DNA of 64,000 nucleotides from the NCBI GenBank assembly GCA_036403815.1, contig DASWQH010000063.1, positions 23,992-87,991 on the forward strand, in the 5' to 3' direction. How positions within the stretch are numbered: position 1 is the stretch's first letter; the number at the start of each line of letters is the position of its first letter. The position numbers and the translations under genes are program-made. This DNA comes from JACVRN01 sp036403815. Its GTDB lineage: Bacteria > Acidobacteriota > Blastocatellia > Pyrinomonadales > Pyrinomonadaceae. The notes beneath the pieces are model-generated. The model saw only the letters and a program-made list of their open reading frames with translations. It did not search any database and was not told the origin of the DNA. This document shows, in pieces, positions 25,657-35,681 of this stretch.

Positions 25657-27352
25657 CGAACTCTTTCCTGAACTTTCGCACTTCGCCATCAGGGAATTCG
25701 ACCGTCACCTTATTGTCTTCAACCTCTTTCACACGCCCCGCGCCGTATTGCGGCAGCGACACCTTGTCTCCCTTTGACAATTCCGTTTGCGCGCGTCTTT
25801 CTACTGAAGCATGATTGGCTTCCCGCGCGCGAAGCTTCTCGCCTGAAGCGCCCCTTTCTGTTCTTCCGGTCAGCCCCAACTTTTCTTCAAGCGGGTGCAG
25901 GCAGTTGTCGCAAGCGCCGCAACGTTCCCTCTCCATCTGCTCGCCAAAATAATCGTGCAGCAATTGCCAGCGGCACGCGGCGCTCTGGCCGTAGAGCATC
26001 ATGCGCTCAAGCTTTTCCCTATCCTTGGCGCTCTTCTCTTCCGAGCGGCGCGCGAGTTCTTCCAGCTCCTCACGTTTCACATCGCGCCGCCGGAGGCTAA
26101 AGCGGCTGCCTCTCAGCTCGCGCGAGAGTCCGAGTTCCTTCAACATAGACAGGATGACGCGCACTTTAGTCTTCGCCACCATGTTCGCCTCTTCCTGTAT
26201 GCGTTGAAGCGTTGCGGGTTCAACGTCCGCGCCCAAAGATTCCAGCGCATTGTAAACTGCCAGGATGTCGTTGAACTTCGGGTGCTTGCCGCCCAGAAAG
26301 AACTGCTGCGTGCGACGGTCGTCGAGTTGAAAGAAGAGAATACAGCGCGCTCGCAAACCATCGCGCCCCGCGCGGCCAGACTCCTGATAATAAGCTTCGA
26401 GCGAGCCGGGCATCTGGTAATGAACTACGAAGCGTATGTCGGGCTTGTCTATGCCCATGCCGAAGGCGTTGGTGGCGATGATGGTTTTCAGCTCTCCGGC
26501 CATGAAGCGCTCCTGAGTCTCTTTGCGCTCGGACGCGCTCAAGCGCCCGTGATACTTCGCCACAGGAAATTCAAAAGTCTCCAGCCATTCGGTGAGCGCT
26601 TCCACAGTCTTGACGGTCGCAGCGTAGATTAACCCCGTGCCTTCAATCTCGCGCAGCAGTCGAAGAAGTGCCGCGCGCTTTTCAGCTTCGTTCGTGACGC
26701 GCAGGACTTCATAGCCAAGGTTCTGACGATAGATGCCCGTGTTGATGATGCTGAGGCTCCCTAAATCTAACTGCTTCTCTATATCTTCGGTCACTTCGGG
26801 CGTGGCGGTCGCCGTCAGCGCCAGCACAGGAGGCGATTGGAGCGTCTTTATAGCAGCGCCGAGCGAAAGATACGCCGGACGAAAATCGTGCCCCCATTCC
26901 GAGATGCAGTGGGCTTCGTCAATGACCACGAAATCAAGACGCTTGTCGCGCAAAGATTTGAGAAATTCCTGATCCGTGAAGCGCTCCGGCGTGGTAAAGA
27001 TAAACTCGCTCTCGTTATCTTCTATCTGCGACAGGTTCTCTTCGTGCTCGCTGACGGTGAGAGAGCTATTGAGCTGCGCGGCGTCAAGCCCTGCATCTTC
27101 CAGCTTGTCCACCTGATCCTTCATCAAAGAGATGAGCGGAGAGATGATGATGGTCGTGCCCGGCAGATGCAGCGCCGGAAGTTGATAACAGAGCGACTTG
27201 CCCGCGCCCGTAGGCATAATGGCGAGCGTGTTCCGGCCTTCAAGGACTGAGCGTATAACCTCTGCCTGTCCGGGTCTAAGCTTTTCAAGACCGAACACGT
27301 CAGCAAGCGTTCGCTTCATCTTCGTCAATTCCTGCGTGACTTTTGCAATCAT
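25634..27352 (-). CDS. recQ: RecQ-type ATP-dependent DNA helicase with Tudor/CarD-like C-terminus
   Basis: This 572-residue protein carries the RecQ helicase core: Walker A MPTGAGKSLCYQLPAL, DEAH box (VIDEAHCISEWGHDF), TATATP, and motif VI in YYQESGRAGRDG. The RecQ zinc site is present (CRWQLLHDYF ... CGACDNC). Where many RecQ proteins have an HRDC domain, this one ends with a linker and a 45-residue barrel-like piece (GDKVSLPQYGAGRVKEVEDN ... VTVEFPDGEVRKF) resembling CarD/KOW/Tudor modules. RecQ unwinds DNA 3'-5' in recombination and fork repair. The start at 27352 is preferred over the longest frame because GAGGG precedes it. Confidence 0.93.
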   Translation of the reverse strand: MIAKVTQELTKMKRTLADVFGLEKLRPGQAEVIRSVLEGRNTLAIMPTGAGKSLCYQLPALHLPGTTIIISPLISLMKDQVDKLEDAGLDAAQLNSSLTVSEHEENLSQIEDNESEFIFTTPERFTDQEFLKSLRDKRLDFVVIDEAHCISEWGHDFRPAYLSLGAAIKTLQSPPVLALTATATPEVTEDIEKQLDLGSLSIINTGIYRQNLGYEVLRVTNEAEKRAALLRLLREIEGTGLIYAATVKTVEALTEWLETFEFPVAKYHGRLSASERKETQERFMAGELKTIIATNAFGMGIDKPDIRFVVHYQMPGSLEAYYQESGRAGRDGLRARCILFFQLDDRRTQQFFLGGKHPKFNDILAVYNALESLGADVEPATLQRIQEEANMVAKTKVRVILSMLKELGLSRELRGSRFSLRRRDVKREELEELARRSEEKSAKDREKLERMMLYGQSAACRWQLLHDYFGEQMERERCGACDNCLHPLEEKLGLTGRTERGASGEKLRAREANHASVERRAQTELSKGDKVSLPQYGAGRVKEVEDNKVTVEFPDGEVRKFRKEFVILKSLQ

Positions 27353-27530
27353 CAACCCTCGCGAATTTCTCTCTGCTTTAGCTTCAGTTAATAAAGTTGA
27401 ATCCCGCCAGAGACGACTGAGCATATCTCCAATCGTCCTCGGCGGGACTCATTGCTTTTCTTTATACCTCATTCCTGATGTTAAAGCACTGGGCTATTGT
27501 TATAAAGTCCTCACGTACCAAGTAGCAGTC

Positions 27531-27637
27531 CAAACAGAGGAGAAAGATAAACCACTAAATGACACGAAGCAGCACGAAAGACAGATTCTTTTCGTGTCCT
27601 TTAGTGTGATTTAGTGGTTTCTTCTTCCTCTGCTTTG
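27531..27637. repeat. Long imperfect inverted repeat
   Basis: Arms beginning CAAACAGAGGAGAAAGA and ending TCTTCCTCTGCTTTG, with inner AAACCACTAAA/TTTAGTGGTTT and ACACGAA/TTCGTGT pairs, form a roughly 100-base hairpin. It fills the middle of the 400-base gap between recQ and the hybrid kinase. Nothing else is seen in that gap apart from an A-rich ribosome site just before 27751. Confidence 0.7.
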
Positions 27638-27750
27638 ATTGCAATCCGGTAACGGGACTTGCAAAGGGCGTCCAGGGGATTGCATTGAGGACGCGTTTTC
27701 AGTAATTATCAAACTTCCAGCCTTCACTTTATCTTAAAAAGGAAAGAATA

Positions 27751-30675
27751 GTGGCGCAGGGTATTAACACAGAACAATCTGAAGACAGGGTAGAGCGCAG
27801 CGAACAGCTTTTTCGTGTGAGTCTTGAGCAATCGCCGATGAGCACGCAGATTCTTTCGCCCGAAGGCTTGACCATCTGGGTCAATCACGCTTGGGAAAAG
27901 CTCTGGGGCGTACGGCTTGAGCAGATAGCAGATTACAACATTCTTGAGGACGATCAGTTAACCGCCAAGGGCGTGATGCCCTTCATACGTAAAGCCTTTG
28001 AAGGCACGGCCACGGAGATACCGCCCATCCTCTATGACCCGGAAGAGACGATTCCAAATGTAACGACGAATAAAGAGCCGGGGCGCTGGGTTCGCGGCTT
28101 TATCTATCCGGTCAAGGACGAAGCAGGCCGTATACGCGAGATAGTTCTCACGCACGAGGACATAACCGAAAGTAGGCTGATAGAGGAAGAGCTAAGGCAC
28201 AGCGAAGAGAAGTATAGAAGCCTGCTGGAGAACGCAAACGATATCATCTACTCGCACGACCTAGAGGGTAAATACCTGACCATCAATCGCGCGGGCGAGA
28301 AGATTACGGGCTACACGCGCGAAGAGATATTGGGCGGGCTGAACATAGCGCAGGTCGTAGCGCCGGAGCATCTGGCATTAGCCAAAGAGATGACCGCTCG
28401 CAAGCTCAGCGATCCTTCGCCGACTGTTTACGAGGTGGACATCATCACGCGCGACCACACGCGTTTGACGCTGGAAGTCAGCACAAGGATTTCTTATAGA
28501 AACAATCAGCCCGTAGCCGTAGAGGGTATCGCGCGTGACGTGACGGAGCGCAAACGCGCCGAAGCGGAGCTGCAAAGGTCTAGAAACCAGATAGAGATTA
28601 TCCTTCAAGGCGTGGCCGAAAGCATCACCGCACAAGATACGGAAGGCAAGCTTATTTATGCCAACGATGCGGCGGCGCGTTCGCTCGGCTTTCAATCCGC
28701 AAGGGAGTTGATGGAACATCCCATGCAGGAGTTGATTCAGAGGTTCGAGCTGCTGGATGAGAGCGGGCAGAGTTTCCCGCGTGAGCAGCTTCCCGGTCGT
28801 ATCGCGCTCAAAGAGGGACGAGCAGCGTCTGCCATTATCTGTTATCGCTCGGTGAAGACCGGAGAAGATCGCTGGTCGTTCATTAAATCAACGCCCGTCT
28901 TCGACGAACAGGGGCAGGTTCGTTTCGCCATCAATATCTTTCAGGACATCACGGAGCGGCGGCGCGCCGACGAGGCTCAGAGATTTCTGGCGGAAGCGGG
29001 TGCGGTCATTTCTTCTTCGCTCGACTACGAGGCGACGCTGGCGAGCGTTGCGCGCATGGCCGTTCCCACACTCGCAGACTGGTGTACGGTCGATGTGTAC
29101 GATGAAGACCGCACCTTAAAGCGGCTGGCCGTAACGCACATTGACCCGAAGAAGGTGGAGTGGGCGCACGAGCTTCAGCAGCGCTACCCGCCGGATGTGG
29201 ACGCGCCAAGGGGCGTGCCGAATGTGCTGCGCACCGGAAAGTCTGAAATCTATCCGGATATAAAAGACGAGATGCTCGTCGCGGCTGCGATCGACGAAGA
29301 GCATCTGCGCATCATGCGCGAGATAGGCTTTACCTCCGCCATCATCGTCCCGCTCGTCACGCAGGGAGGAATACTTGGCGCAATCACCTTAATCACGGCG
29401 GAATCCGGGCGTCAATACAGGCATGAAGATTTAGTGCTGGCCGAAACCCTTGCTCATCGTGCCGCCATCTCGATTGATAACGCGCGGCTTTATCGCAGGG
29501 CGCAGGAAGCCAATCGAATGAAGGACGAGTTTCTGGCGACGCTCTCGCATGAGCTGCGCACGCCCCTGACGGCCATCCTAGGCTGGTCAAGTATGCTGCA
29601 CGCAGGCCAGCTAGACGAGGAAGCACGCGGTCGCGCGCTCGAAGCTATAGAGCGCAATGCGAAATCGCAGCGCCAGATTATAGAAGACCTGCTGGACGTT
29701 TCGCGCATCATCACGGGCAAGCTCAGGCTCGATGTCAGAGAGGTAGAGCCTGTGGCTTTGATTGATTCGGCCATCGAAGCGGTCCGACCGGCAGCCGAAG
29801 CCAAAGGCGTGCGCATTCAAAAAGTGCTGGACACAGGCATAGGCAAGTTGACGGGCGACCACTCGCGATTGCAGCAGGTCTTCTGGAATCTGATTTCAAA
29901 TGCCGTCAAGTTTACGCCGAAGGGCGGGCGCGTACAGATAATGCTTGAGCGCGTTGACTCGCATTTGGAAATCGCAGTCAGCGACACGGGTCAAGGCATC
30001 AGCGCCGATTTTCTCCCTTACGTCTTTGACCGTTTCCGTCAGGCCGACAGCTCGCCAACCAGAAAACATGGCGGACTCGGCCTCGGACTCGCCATCGCGC
30101 GCCATCTGGTAGAGCTTCACGGCGGAACAGTCAGGGCGGAAAGCGCGGGCGCAGGGGAGGGCGCGACCTTTACAGTCACGCTCCCGCTCATGGCCGAATA
30201 TCCTCAGGCCGCAACAGAAGAGTTTGAAAATAGATTCAGAAGCAATAATCAAGTGCCGCTCGACTGCCCTGAAAAACTTGACGGCCTGAAGATTCTGGCG
30301 GTGGATGATGAGGCCGACACGCGCGAGCTGCTCAGGGTTGCGCTCATGAAGTGCGGGTCTGAAGTCACAGTCGCAGGCTCTGTACGCGAGGCGCTTGTGC
30401 TATTTAATCAATCTATCCCCGACGTGCTCATCAGCGACATAGGTATGCCTGAAGAAGACGGCTACGAATTGATTAGAAGGATACGAGAGCTGCCCGTAAG
30501 CTCAGGCGGCGACGTACCGGCTGTAGCCTTAACCGCCTATGCACGCGCCGAAGACCGCCTGAGCGTTCTGCGCTCCGGCTACCAGATGCATGTAGCGAAA
30601 CCCGTCGAGTTGGCAGAACTCATAGCCGTCGTCGCCAGCCTCGCCGGACGACACAGGCGTTCATCAAAAGGTTAA
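27751..30675 (+). CDS. Hybrid sensor histidine kinase (PAS x3, GAF, HisKA, HATPase, REC)
   Basis: This 974-residue soluble protein has no membrane segment, so it should sense a cytoplasmic signal. Three PAS modules (about residues 18-145, 150-270, 275-410, two ending in DVTERKRAE/DITERRRAD) precede a GAF domain (about 415-580). The HisKA phospho-site is H600 in LSHELRTPL. The ATPase has NLISNAVKFTPKGG (N box), DTGQGIS (G1) and GGLGLGLAI (G2). A receiver domain follows with D896 in SDIGMPEEDGY. The start is GTG with AAAAAGGAAAG upstream. No partner regulator is adjacent. Confidence 0.94.
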   Translation: MAQGINTEQSEDRVERSEQLFRVSLEQSPMSTQILSPEGLTIWVNHAWEKLWGVRLEQIADYNILEDDQLTAKGVMPFIRKAFEGTATEIPPILYDPEETIPNVTTNKEPGRWVRGFIYPVKDEAGRIREIVLTHEDITESRLIEEELRHSEEKYRSLLENANDIIYSHDLEGKYLTINRAGEKITGYTREEILGGLNIAQVVAPEHLALAKEMTARKLSDPSPTVYEVDIITRDHTRLTLEVSTRISYRNNQPVAVEGIARDVTERKRAEAELQRSRNQIEIILQGVAESITAQDTEGKLIYANDAAARSLGFQSARELMEHPMQELIQRFELLDESGQSFPREQLPGRIALKEGRAASAIICYRSVKTGEDRWSFIKSTPVFDEQGQVRFAINIFQDITERRRADEAQRFLAEAGAVISSSLDYEATLASVARMAVPTLADWCTVDVYDEDRTLKRLAVTHIDPKKVEWAHELQQRYPPDVDAPRGVPNVLRTGKSEIYPDIKDEMLVAAAIDEEHLRIMREIGFTSAIIVPLVTQGGILGAITLITAESGRQYRHEDLVLAETLAHRAAISIDNARLYRRAQEANRMKDEFLATLSHELRTPLTAILGWSSMLHAGQLDEEARGRALEAIERNAKSQRQIIEDLLDVSRIITGKLRLDVREVEPVALIDSAIEAVRPAAEAKGVRIQKVLDTGIGKLTGDHSRLQQVFWNLISNAVKFTPKGGRVQIMLERVDSHLEIAVSDTGQGISADFLPYVFDRFRQADSSPTRKHGGLGLGLAIARHLVELHGGTVRAESAGAGEGATFTVTLPLMAEYPQAATEEFENRFRSNNQVPLDCPEKLDGLKILAVDDEADTRELLRVALMKCGSEVTVAGSVREALVLFNQSIPDVLISDIGMPEEDGYELIRRIRELPVSSGGDVPAVALTAYARAEDRLSVLRSGYQMHVAKPVELAELIAVVASLAGRHRRSSKG

Positions 30676-30709
30676 CGGGTTATTCTGCTCGTAAGTTAAG
30701 CGCGGCTTT

Positions 30710-30895
30710 TAGCCCCGTAGGGGCGATATGTCTATAGCCCAGGGCGTAAGCCCTGGGAATAACCACCAGAAAAATGTTTAAGCCCCGTAGGGGCGACATG
30801 ATTATATGCCGCCCCTACGGGGCTTAGACCAATTGAAACAACTCGTGACCCAGGGCTTACGCCCTGGGCTATAAATATGCCGCCCCTACGGGGCT
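30710..30895. repeat. Nested palindrome cluster, AGCCCCGTAGGGGC family
   Basis: Outer and inner AGCCCCGTAGGGGCG/CGCCCCTACGGGGCT pairs alternate with GCCCAGGGCGTAAGCCCTGGG hairpins, giving a four-part nested inverted array. Its right end reaches the stop codon of the aminotransferase gene (two-base overlap). Confidence 0.85.
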
Positions 30896-31964
30896 ACACA
30901 ACTTCATCCAGTGCCGCTCCCAAACGCTCAAGCCCTTCGGTCAGGATAGCCGTGTCGCATCCGATGCCGATTCTGAAATGCTGCGGCAGCTCGAAGAATC
31001 TGCCCGGAACGACCGAGGTCTCGTATTTCTCCATGAGCAGCGCGCACAACTCGTCGGCGCTTTCCATGTGCTTCAAACGCGGGAAAGAGACCGTTCCGTA
31101 CTCGTGCGCTGTACATTCCAGATCATCGCGGGAGCTTAAGAATTCATTCAGCACGCGCCCGTTTGCTTCAAGCAGTCGGCGCGCATGCCCTGCAATCTCT
31201 TCCATGTTCGCAAGCGCAATCAGGCTCAGCCTTTCAGCCGCATGAGCCGGGATGACGCCGAACAGGTCGTTGAGTTGCCACAGCCTCTCGGCCATCGAGG
31301 CTTCGGCCAGAATCCACCCGCAGCGCAGGCCGCTCAAGCCATAGACCTTCGTCAAACTGTTGGTCGTAATAAACTCCTCGCCCAGATGAAAGGCCGAACG
31401 CGGCGCATGCTCAAACAATGCATCAAGATAAACTTCGTCAACGAGTACGCGCGCACTCACACGCCGCGCTAATACGCCCAATTGCTTGAGCGTGTCATCG
31501 TCTGTGAATGTGCTCGTAGGGTTGTGCAGGTTTGTCAGAACAATGAGCCGCGTGCGCGAAGAGACTCGTCTTTGAACCTCTTCAAGGTTTATACGAAAGC
31601 CATTCTCAGGCGTGCGCGTGAATCTTTTAATCTCTGCGCCCAGATATTGTGCGACGTTGATAAGAAGCTCGTAGGTCGGATGCTCAATCAGGACTTCATC
31701 TCCGGGTTTAAGCAGGCTTGCCATCGCCAGATGATTAGCCATTGAAGTTCCGGTCGCGGCAACAACGCAGCGTTGCGGCACACCTGCTTTCGCGGCGAGC
31801 GCCGCTTGAAGCGGCTCGTATCCGTAATAGCTCGCCCCGCTCAGCTCAAGCTCTTCCAGTTTCACAGGGAGGTGATTGAGCGGATAGTTCATAAGGCCGC
31901 TCGACGCTAGATTGAAGCGCGCCTGCGACTTGAGCTTAGCCCATTGCATGTACCTGGAACTCAT
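30894..31964 (-). CDS. PLP-dependent aminotransferase, class I/II
   Basis: This 356-residue protein shows the fold-type I pattern: ASYYGYEPLQAALAAKAGV, the cofactor loop VVAATGTSMANHLAM, LTNLHNPTS (substrate/PLP Asn-Pro), VLVDEVYLD (Asp contacting the PLP nitrogen) and the lysine block NSLTKVYGLSGLRCGW. Arg of FRIGIGC near the end would bind the substrate carboxylate. The substrate is unknown. The gene starts 15 bases after an APC permease stop on the same strand, so a shared transcript for amino-acid uptake and use is plausible. Confidence 0.9.
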   Translation of the reverse strand: MSSRYMQWAKLKSQARFNLASSGLMNYPLNHLPVKLEELELSGASYYGYEPLQAALAAKAGVPQRCVVAATGTSMANHLAMASLLKPGDEVLIEHPTYELLINVAQYLGAEIKRFTRTPENGFRINLEEVQRRVSSRTRLIVLTNLHNPTSTFTDDDTLKQLGVLARRVSARVLVDEVYLDALFEHAPRSAFHLGEEFITTNSLTKVYGLSGLRCGWILAEASMAERLWQLNDLFGVIPAHAAERLSLIALANMEEIAGHARRLLEANGRVLNEFLSSRDDLECTAHEYGTVSFPRLKHMESADELCALLMEKYETSVVPGRFFELPQHFRIGIGCDTAILTEGLERLGAALDEVV

Positions 31965-31979
31965 CGGACGTGTTTCACC

Positions 31980-33428
31980 CTAATGGAATCGCGCGCGTTT
32001 TCGACGCCAGAGAAAGTAGACCGGAATCCCGGCTGCGACAATCAACAGCCCTATGCTGCTGTTCTCAGGATACTTGTAGACAGTGCCTGCCACTATCAAC
32101 GCGCACGCCAGTACGAACAGCGCCGTCGTGACAGGATGGCCGGGCACGCGAAAGCGACTCTGCGTTGATTCTCCTGCCGGATTGCTCGTAGATGCATGTG
32201 CTACGGCGCTGCCTTCCGCCTGCGTCGTCTCTCTTTCAAAAGCGCGGGCGCGCAACGCTCTGCGGCGGAAGATGAAGAGCGCACCGCCGGTTAATCCGAA
32301 CCAGATGAAATCCACGGAGACTACGTAGTTGAGTATCTGTTCATACCTGCCCGAAACTGCAATCGCAATGGCGAGCGCTCCCTGAAGCGCAATCGCCACG
32401 ACGGGCACGCGCGTCTTCGGGTTGAGCCACGCCACGCTCTTGAAAAACAACCCGTCTTCGGCCATAGCGAAATAGACTCGCGGCGCGGTCAACATCCCCT
32501 GGCTCAGGAAACCCATCGTAGAGAGACTGATGCCGACGGCTATCAACATTGCTCCACGCTCTCCGAATACTAATCGCATCACGGCGGATGCGGGCGTTTT
32601 CGTCCCGGCCAATCCATCAGCCCCAAGCACGTAGAGGCACACGAAATTGACCATCGTGTAGAGCAGCACGACGCCCATGACGCCGAAGATAAGCCCGCGC
32701 GCCAGATGCCTGCGCGGATCAATCATCTCGCCCGACACGAAGCTGGCCGTCTGCCACCCGCCGTAGGCAAACATCACTGGCGTCATCGCCGCTCCCATCG
32801 CCGTCAGTAGTCCCAGAGAAGGGGGGCGGTCAAGCATTGCCCCCGTGAGCGTGCGCGGCTCCCGCACGAGCAGCAGCCCGCACACAACGAGCGCCACGAT
32901 GGCTAAAATCTTCAGCACCATTAGTCCATTCTGCACGCTCGTCCCGGCGCGAACGCCCAGACAGTTGATGACAGTCAGCAACAGCAGCGCAAGCGCCGCC
33001 ACGCCCCAATCCGTCAAGGGCGCGTGGGTCAGCTCAAGAAAGTAGCGTGAGAAGGTGACGGCCACAGCAGCCATCCCGCCCGTCTGTGTCACGAGCAGCA
33101 AAGCCCAGCCGTAGATAAAGGCAATCGAGGGATGATAAGCCTCGCGCAGGTATGCGTACTGGCCGCCGACATCAGGGTAACGGTCTGCGAGTTCGGCGTA
33201 GATGAATGCGCCGGAGAGCGCAATGACTCCCCCCAGCAGCCATGCGCCCAGTATCAGAAAGGGCGTATGAACCTCGCGCGCGACGACCGAAGGGTTTATG
33301 AAAATGCCCGCGCCGACGATACCGCCCATCACGATCATCGTCGCATCGAACAATCCCAACCGTCGCGCAAGCTTCGGGGGGACTGTAATGCCCTCCCGGC
33401 TTGCCTGAATGTTTTCACCTGAATTCAT
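31980..33428 (-). CDS. APC family amino acid permease
   Basis: This 482-residue membrane protein has about 12 hydrophobic segments. The first carries the APC substrate/sodium motif GGIVGAGIFINPSVVA, followed by SGAFIYAELADRYPDVGGQYAYLREAY. A Ser/Thr/Glu-rich cytoplasmic insert (about residues 400-435) sits before the last pair of helices. It should import an amino acid by proton or amine exchange. The downstream aminotransferase suggests catabolic use. The ribosome site region touches a GTCCCGTAGGGAC palindrome, only about a dozen bases from the ATG. Confidence 0.92.
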   Translation of the reverse strand: MNSGENIQASREGITVPPKLARRLGLFDATMIVMGGIVGAGIFINPSVVAREVHTPFLILGAWLLGGVIALSGAFIYAELADRYPDVGGQYAYLREAYHPSIAFIYGWALLLVTQTGGMAAVAVTFSRYFLELTHAPLTDWGVAALALLLLTVINCLGVRAGTSVQNGLMVLKILAIVALVVCGLLLVREPRTLTGAMLDRPPSLGLLTAMGAAMTPVMFAYGGWQTASFVSGEMIDPRRHLARGLIFGVMGVVLLYTMVNFVCLYVLGADGLAGTKTPASAVMRLVFGERGAMLIAVGISLSTMGFLSQGMLTAPRVYFAMAEDGLFFKSVAWLNPKTRVPVVAIALQGALAIAIAVSGRYEQILNYVVSVDFIWFGLTGGALFIFRRRALRARAFERETTQAEGSAVAHASTSNPAGESTQSRFRVPGHPVTTALFVLACALIVAGTVYKYPENSSIGLLIVAAGIPVYFLWRRKRARFH

Positions 33429-33435
33429 CAGCCAC

Positions 33436-33635
33436 TGTCCCGTAGGGACATTTGAAAATAGCCCGGCACTTCAGTGCTGGGTAAACCAGCGAGAGATGAA
33501 AGGTGAGTCCCGTAGGGACGACTGAAAACGCTTTCTCGGTTTATTCAGTCGTCCCTACAGGACTCAAACATTTTTCTTCATAACTTATTCCCAGCGATAA
33601 ATCGCTGGGCTATTTTCAATTGTCCCTACGGGACA
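33436..33635. repeat. Nested palindrome cluster, GTCCCGTAGGGAC family (copy 1)
   Basis: Four GTCCCGTAGGGAC-type palindromes (edges 33437-33449 and 33622-33634, plus an inner pair) alternate with GCCCGGCACTTCAGTGCTGGG and CCCAGCGATAAATCGCTGGG hairpins. Related array at 53028-53220. Confidence 0.85.
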
Positions 33636-33669
33636 TTTCAAAAATTTCCTTTTAATGAGAGAGCTTTTA

Positions 33670-35421
33670 TCAAAGTCCCATAGACTCGCGCACGTACTTC
33701 GGCGCGGGCGTTCCGAAAGAAAGCATGAGGTCGTGCAGCCGCTTGTAATCAAGCTCTACGCCCTTCATCTTTGCCTCGTATGCGCGGCGGATGTCGTTGA
33801 CTTCAAGGACGCCCACGTAATAGGTCGAGAGCTGCGTGGACGTAAGACGTGCGCGCGTCCACTTGCCAGCCGCTTCGCCCTCTTCCTGAAAGCCCTCGTT
33901 CATCATCAGGTCAAGCGCTTCTTTTTCCGTCATGCCTGCGGTGTGAATCTTCTGGTCAATGATAGCGTTGATGATGGTGCGCAGTTTCATCTTCAACTGC
34001 TGCATCCTGACTTCCGCGCCGCCGTAGCCAGCTTCGGCCATCAACTGTTCCGCATAGACAGCCCAGCCTTCCGCGAAAGTACCGCTGCGAAAGATGGCGC
34101 GAATCAGCGTCGGCGCTTTGAATTTGTTCGAGTGCGCCAGTTGCAGGTAATGCCCCGGCATGGCCTCGTGTATGGTCAGGTCGTGAATCATGTAGTTGTT
34201 ATATTCACGAAAGAAGGATTCCACGCGCGCAGCCGTCCAGTCCTTCGGCGTCGGCGAGATTGCGTAAAGGGTTTCGCCCTTCGGCTCAAGCGGCGGAGCG
34301 GAACGACAGTATGCGACTGCCACCCCACGGTCGAACTCCGGCATGACGATTATCTTCACAGGTTCATCCGGCACCGTCACCAGATTGTGCGAGCGCACAA
34401 ACTCTGTAGTCTCTTTCAAATCCTGATCGGCAAGCCCGACGATTGTCTCATTCGTCGGGCGCGTTTCGGCCAACCTTGAGAGCACAGTCTTGATGACCAG
34501 CTTTTTGTCGGAAAGCTTTGAAGCCGCCTTTTCTTCCGGGAAATATTTTTTGTAGAGCGGCAGCGCCACTTCGTACATGGCGCTTTGCGTGCTCTTCAAA
34601 TCAGCAAGCCCGCGCCTCAGAATCTCTTCCTTCGTCAGATCGGATTCGAGCGCGAAGGCCAGCTTCTTTCTGTACTTCTCATCGCCCAGACGAAAATCTC
34701 CGGTGGAGCGAGGCAGCAAATCCTTCTCCAGCCAGCGGCCATAATCTTCCAGCGCAGCAAGAGCCGCGCTTTGCGCCGCTTCCAGCTCCGGCTTCACTTC
34801 CGGCGCTTGCTCTGCAACAGCGCGCAGTTCGTTGCGTATGAGATTGATCGTGCCCTTGTTCTGCGAGATGGCCGTTTCGGTATGAATGCGCGGCGGGTTC
34901 TTCAGATTCGCTTTCGCCGCCTGTACAACAGCCGGGACGGCCTTGAGACGCGCTGTCGCATTTGTGAGACGCGTCTTGAGCGGCGCGAAATCCCGCGCCA
35001 GCAATTCATAAATAGCATTGCCGATGTTATAGCGCAGCGGGTTCCATTCATACTCCCTGAGCACATCTATCTGGAAGAGGTTGTATTCGAGGCGTGAGCG
35101 CATGATTCTGTAATCAATGCTGTTCGTGCGGCTCAAACTTTTCGCAGGGATAGCGCCGAGTTCCTTCAGATACTCCTGATTAAAGGAGCGGGCGCGCGTG
35201 ACGCCTTCGAGACTGTAATCGTTGAGGCGATGGTCATAGCGATGATCGCCTAGCTGCGTGGCGCGCTCCGGTTCCATCTCAAGCAGCTTTTCTATATACC
35301 TTCCGGCCAGCGCCTCGAACTTTTGATCCGCCGTCTGATTCATTGCACCTGACAAGAGTTGGGTCATAGGAGAAACCATAGAAAAAGCTACAATAAAAAG
35401 CAGCGCTTTGCGCATCGTCAT
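33670..35421 (-). CDS. DUF885 family protein (putative secreted metallo-hydrolase)
   Basis: This 583-residue protein has a signal peptide (about residues 4-25) and the DUF885 layout. The conserved HEAMPGHYLQLAH motif (H418, E419, H424) is an HExxxGH-type metal site. RSGTFAEGWAVYAEQLMAEAG supplies the downstream Glu-rich element. Secreted members are predicted zinc carboxypeptidase-like enzymes, but few are tested. The start at 35421 is chosen over the longest frame because GAGAGG lies six bases upstream. Palindrome clusters flank it on both sides. Confidence 0.9.
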   Translation of the reverse strand: MTMRKALLFIVAFSMVSPMTQLLSGAMNQTADQKFEALAGRYIEKLLEMEPERATQLGDHRYDHRLNDYSLEGVTRARSFNQEYLKELGAIPAKSLSRTNSIDYRIMRSRLEYNLFQIDVLREYEWNPLRYNIGNAIYELLARDFAPLKTRLTNATARLKAVPAVVQAAKANLKNPPRIHTETAISQNKGTINLIRNELRAVAEQAPEVKPELEAAQSAALAALEDYGRWLEKDLLPRSTGDFRLGDEKYRKKLAFALESDLTKEEILRRGLADLKSTQSAMYEVALPLYKKYFPEEKAASKLSDKKLVIKTVLSRLAETRPTNETIVGLADQDLKETTEFVRSHNLVTVPDEPVKIIVMPEFDRGVAVAYCRSAPPLEPKGETLYAISPTPKDWTAARVESFFREYNNYMIHDLTIHEAMPGHYLQLAHSNKFKAPTLIRAIFRSGTFAEGWAVYAEQLMAEAGYGGAEVRMQQLKMKLRTIINAIIDQKIHTAGMTEKEALDLMMNEGFQEEGEAAGKWTRARLTSTQLSTYYVGVLEVNDIRRAYEAKMKGVELDYKRLHDLMLSFGTPAPKYVRESMGL

Positions 35422-35489
35422 CAAAGTCCTCTCATGGTATTGAATTATTCGCAAAGATAACGTTTGAGCTAAAAACGCGCAAACGTTCT

Positions 35490-35650
35490 TAGCTCCGTAG
35501 GAGCCGGATGTTTATAGTCTCTAAACCAAGACAAGATCAAAGCTCCGTCAGGAGCTTAATGTTAATTGACCGGAGAACATGAAGCTCCTAACGGAGCTTT
35601 AGCCTGTGGTGTAATGCAGCGAGCTATAAACATCCGGCTCCTACGGAGCT
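35490..35650. repeat. Nested palindrome cluster, AGCTCCGTAGGAGC family (copy 2)
   Basis: Outer pair AGCTCCGTAGGAGCCGGATG ... CATCCGGCTCCTACGGAGCT encloses an inner pair with a diverged spacer (AGCTCCGTCAGGAGC and GCTCCTAACGGAGC). The inner changes on the two arms compensate each other, which suggests that the pairing itself is kept. Confidence 0.85.
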
Positions 35651-35681
35651 TTCGTTGTCCTGTGTTGCAAGCTCCCGCGCA

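Noticed and set aside
33655..34479. 274-codon rightward frame
   Set aside because: It is antisense to the DUF885 gene, whose HExxxGH motif and signal peptide establish the true strand.
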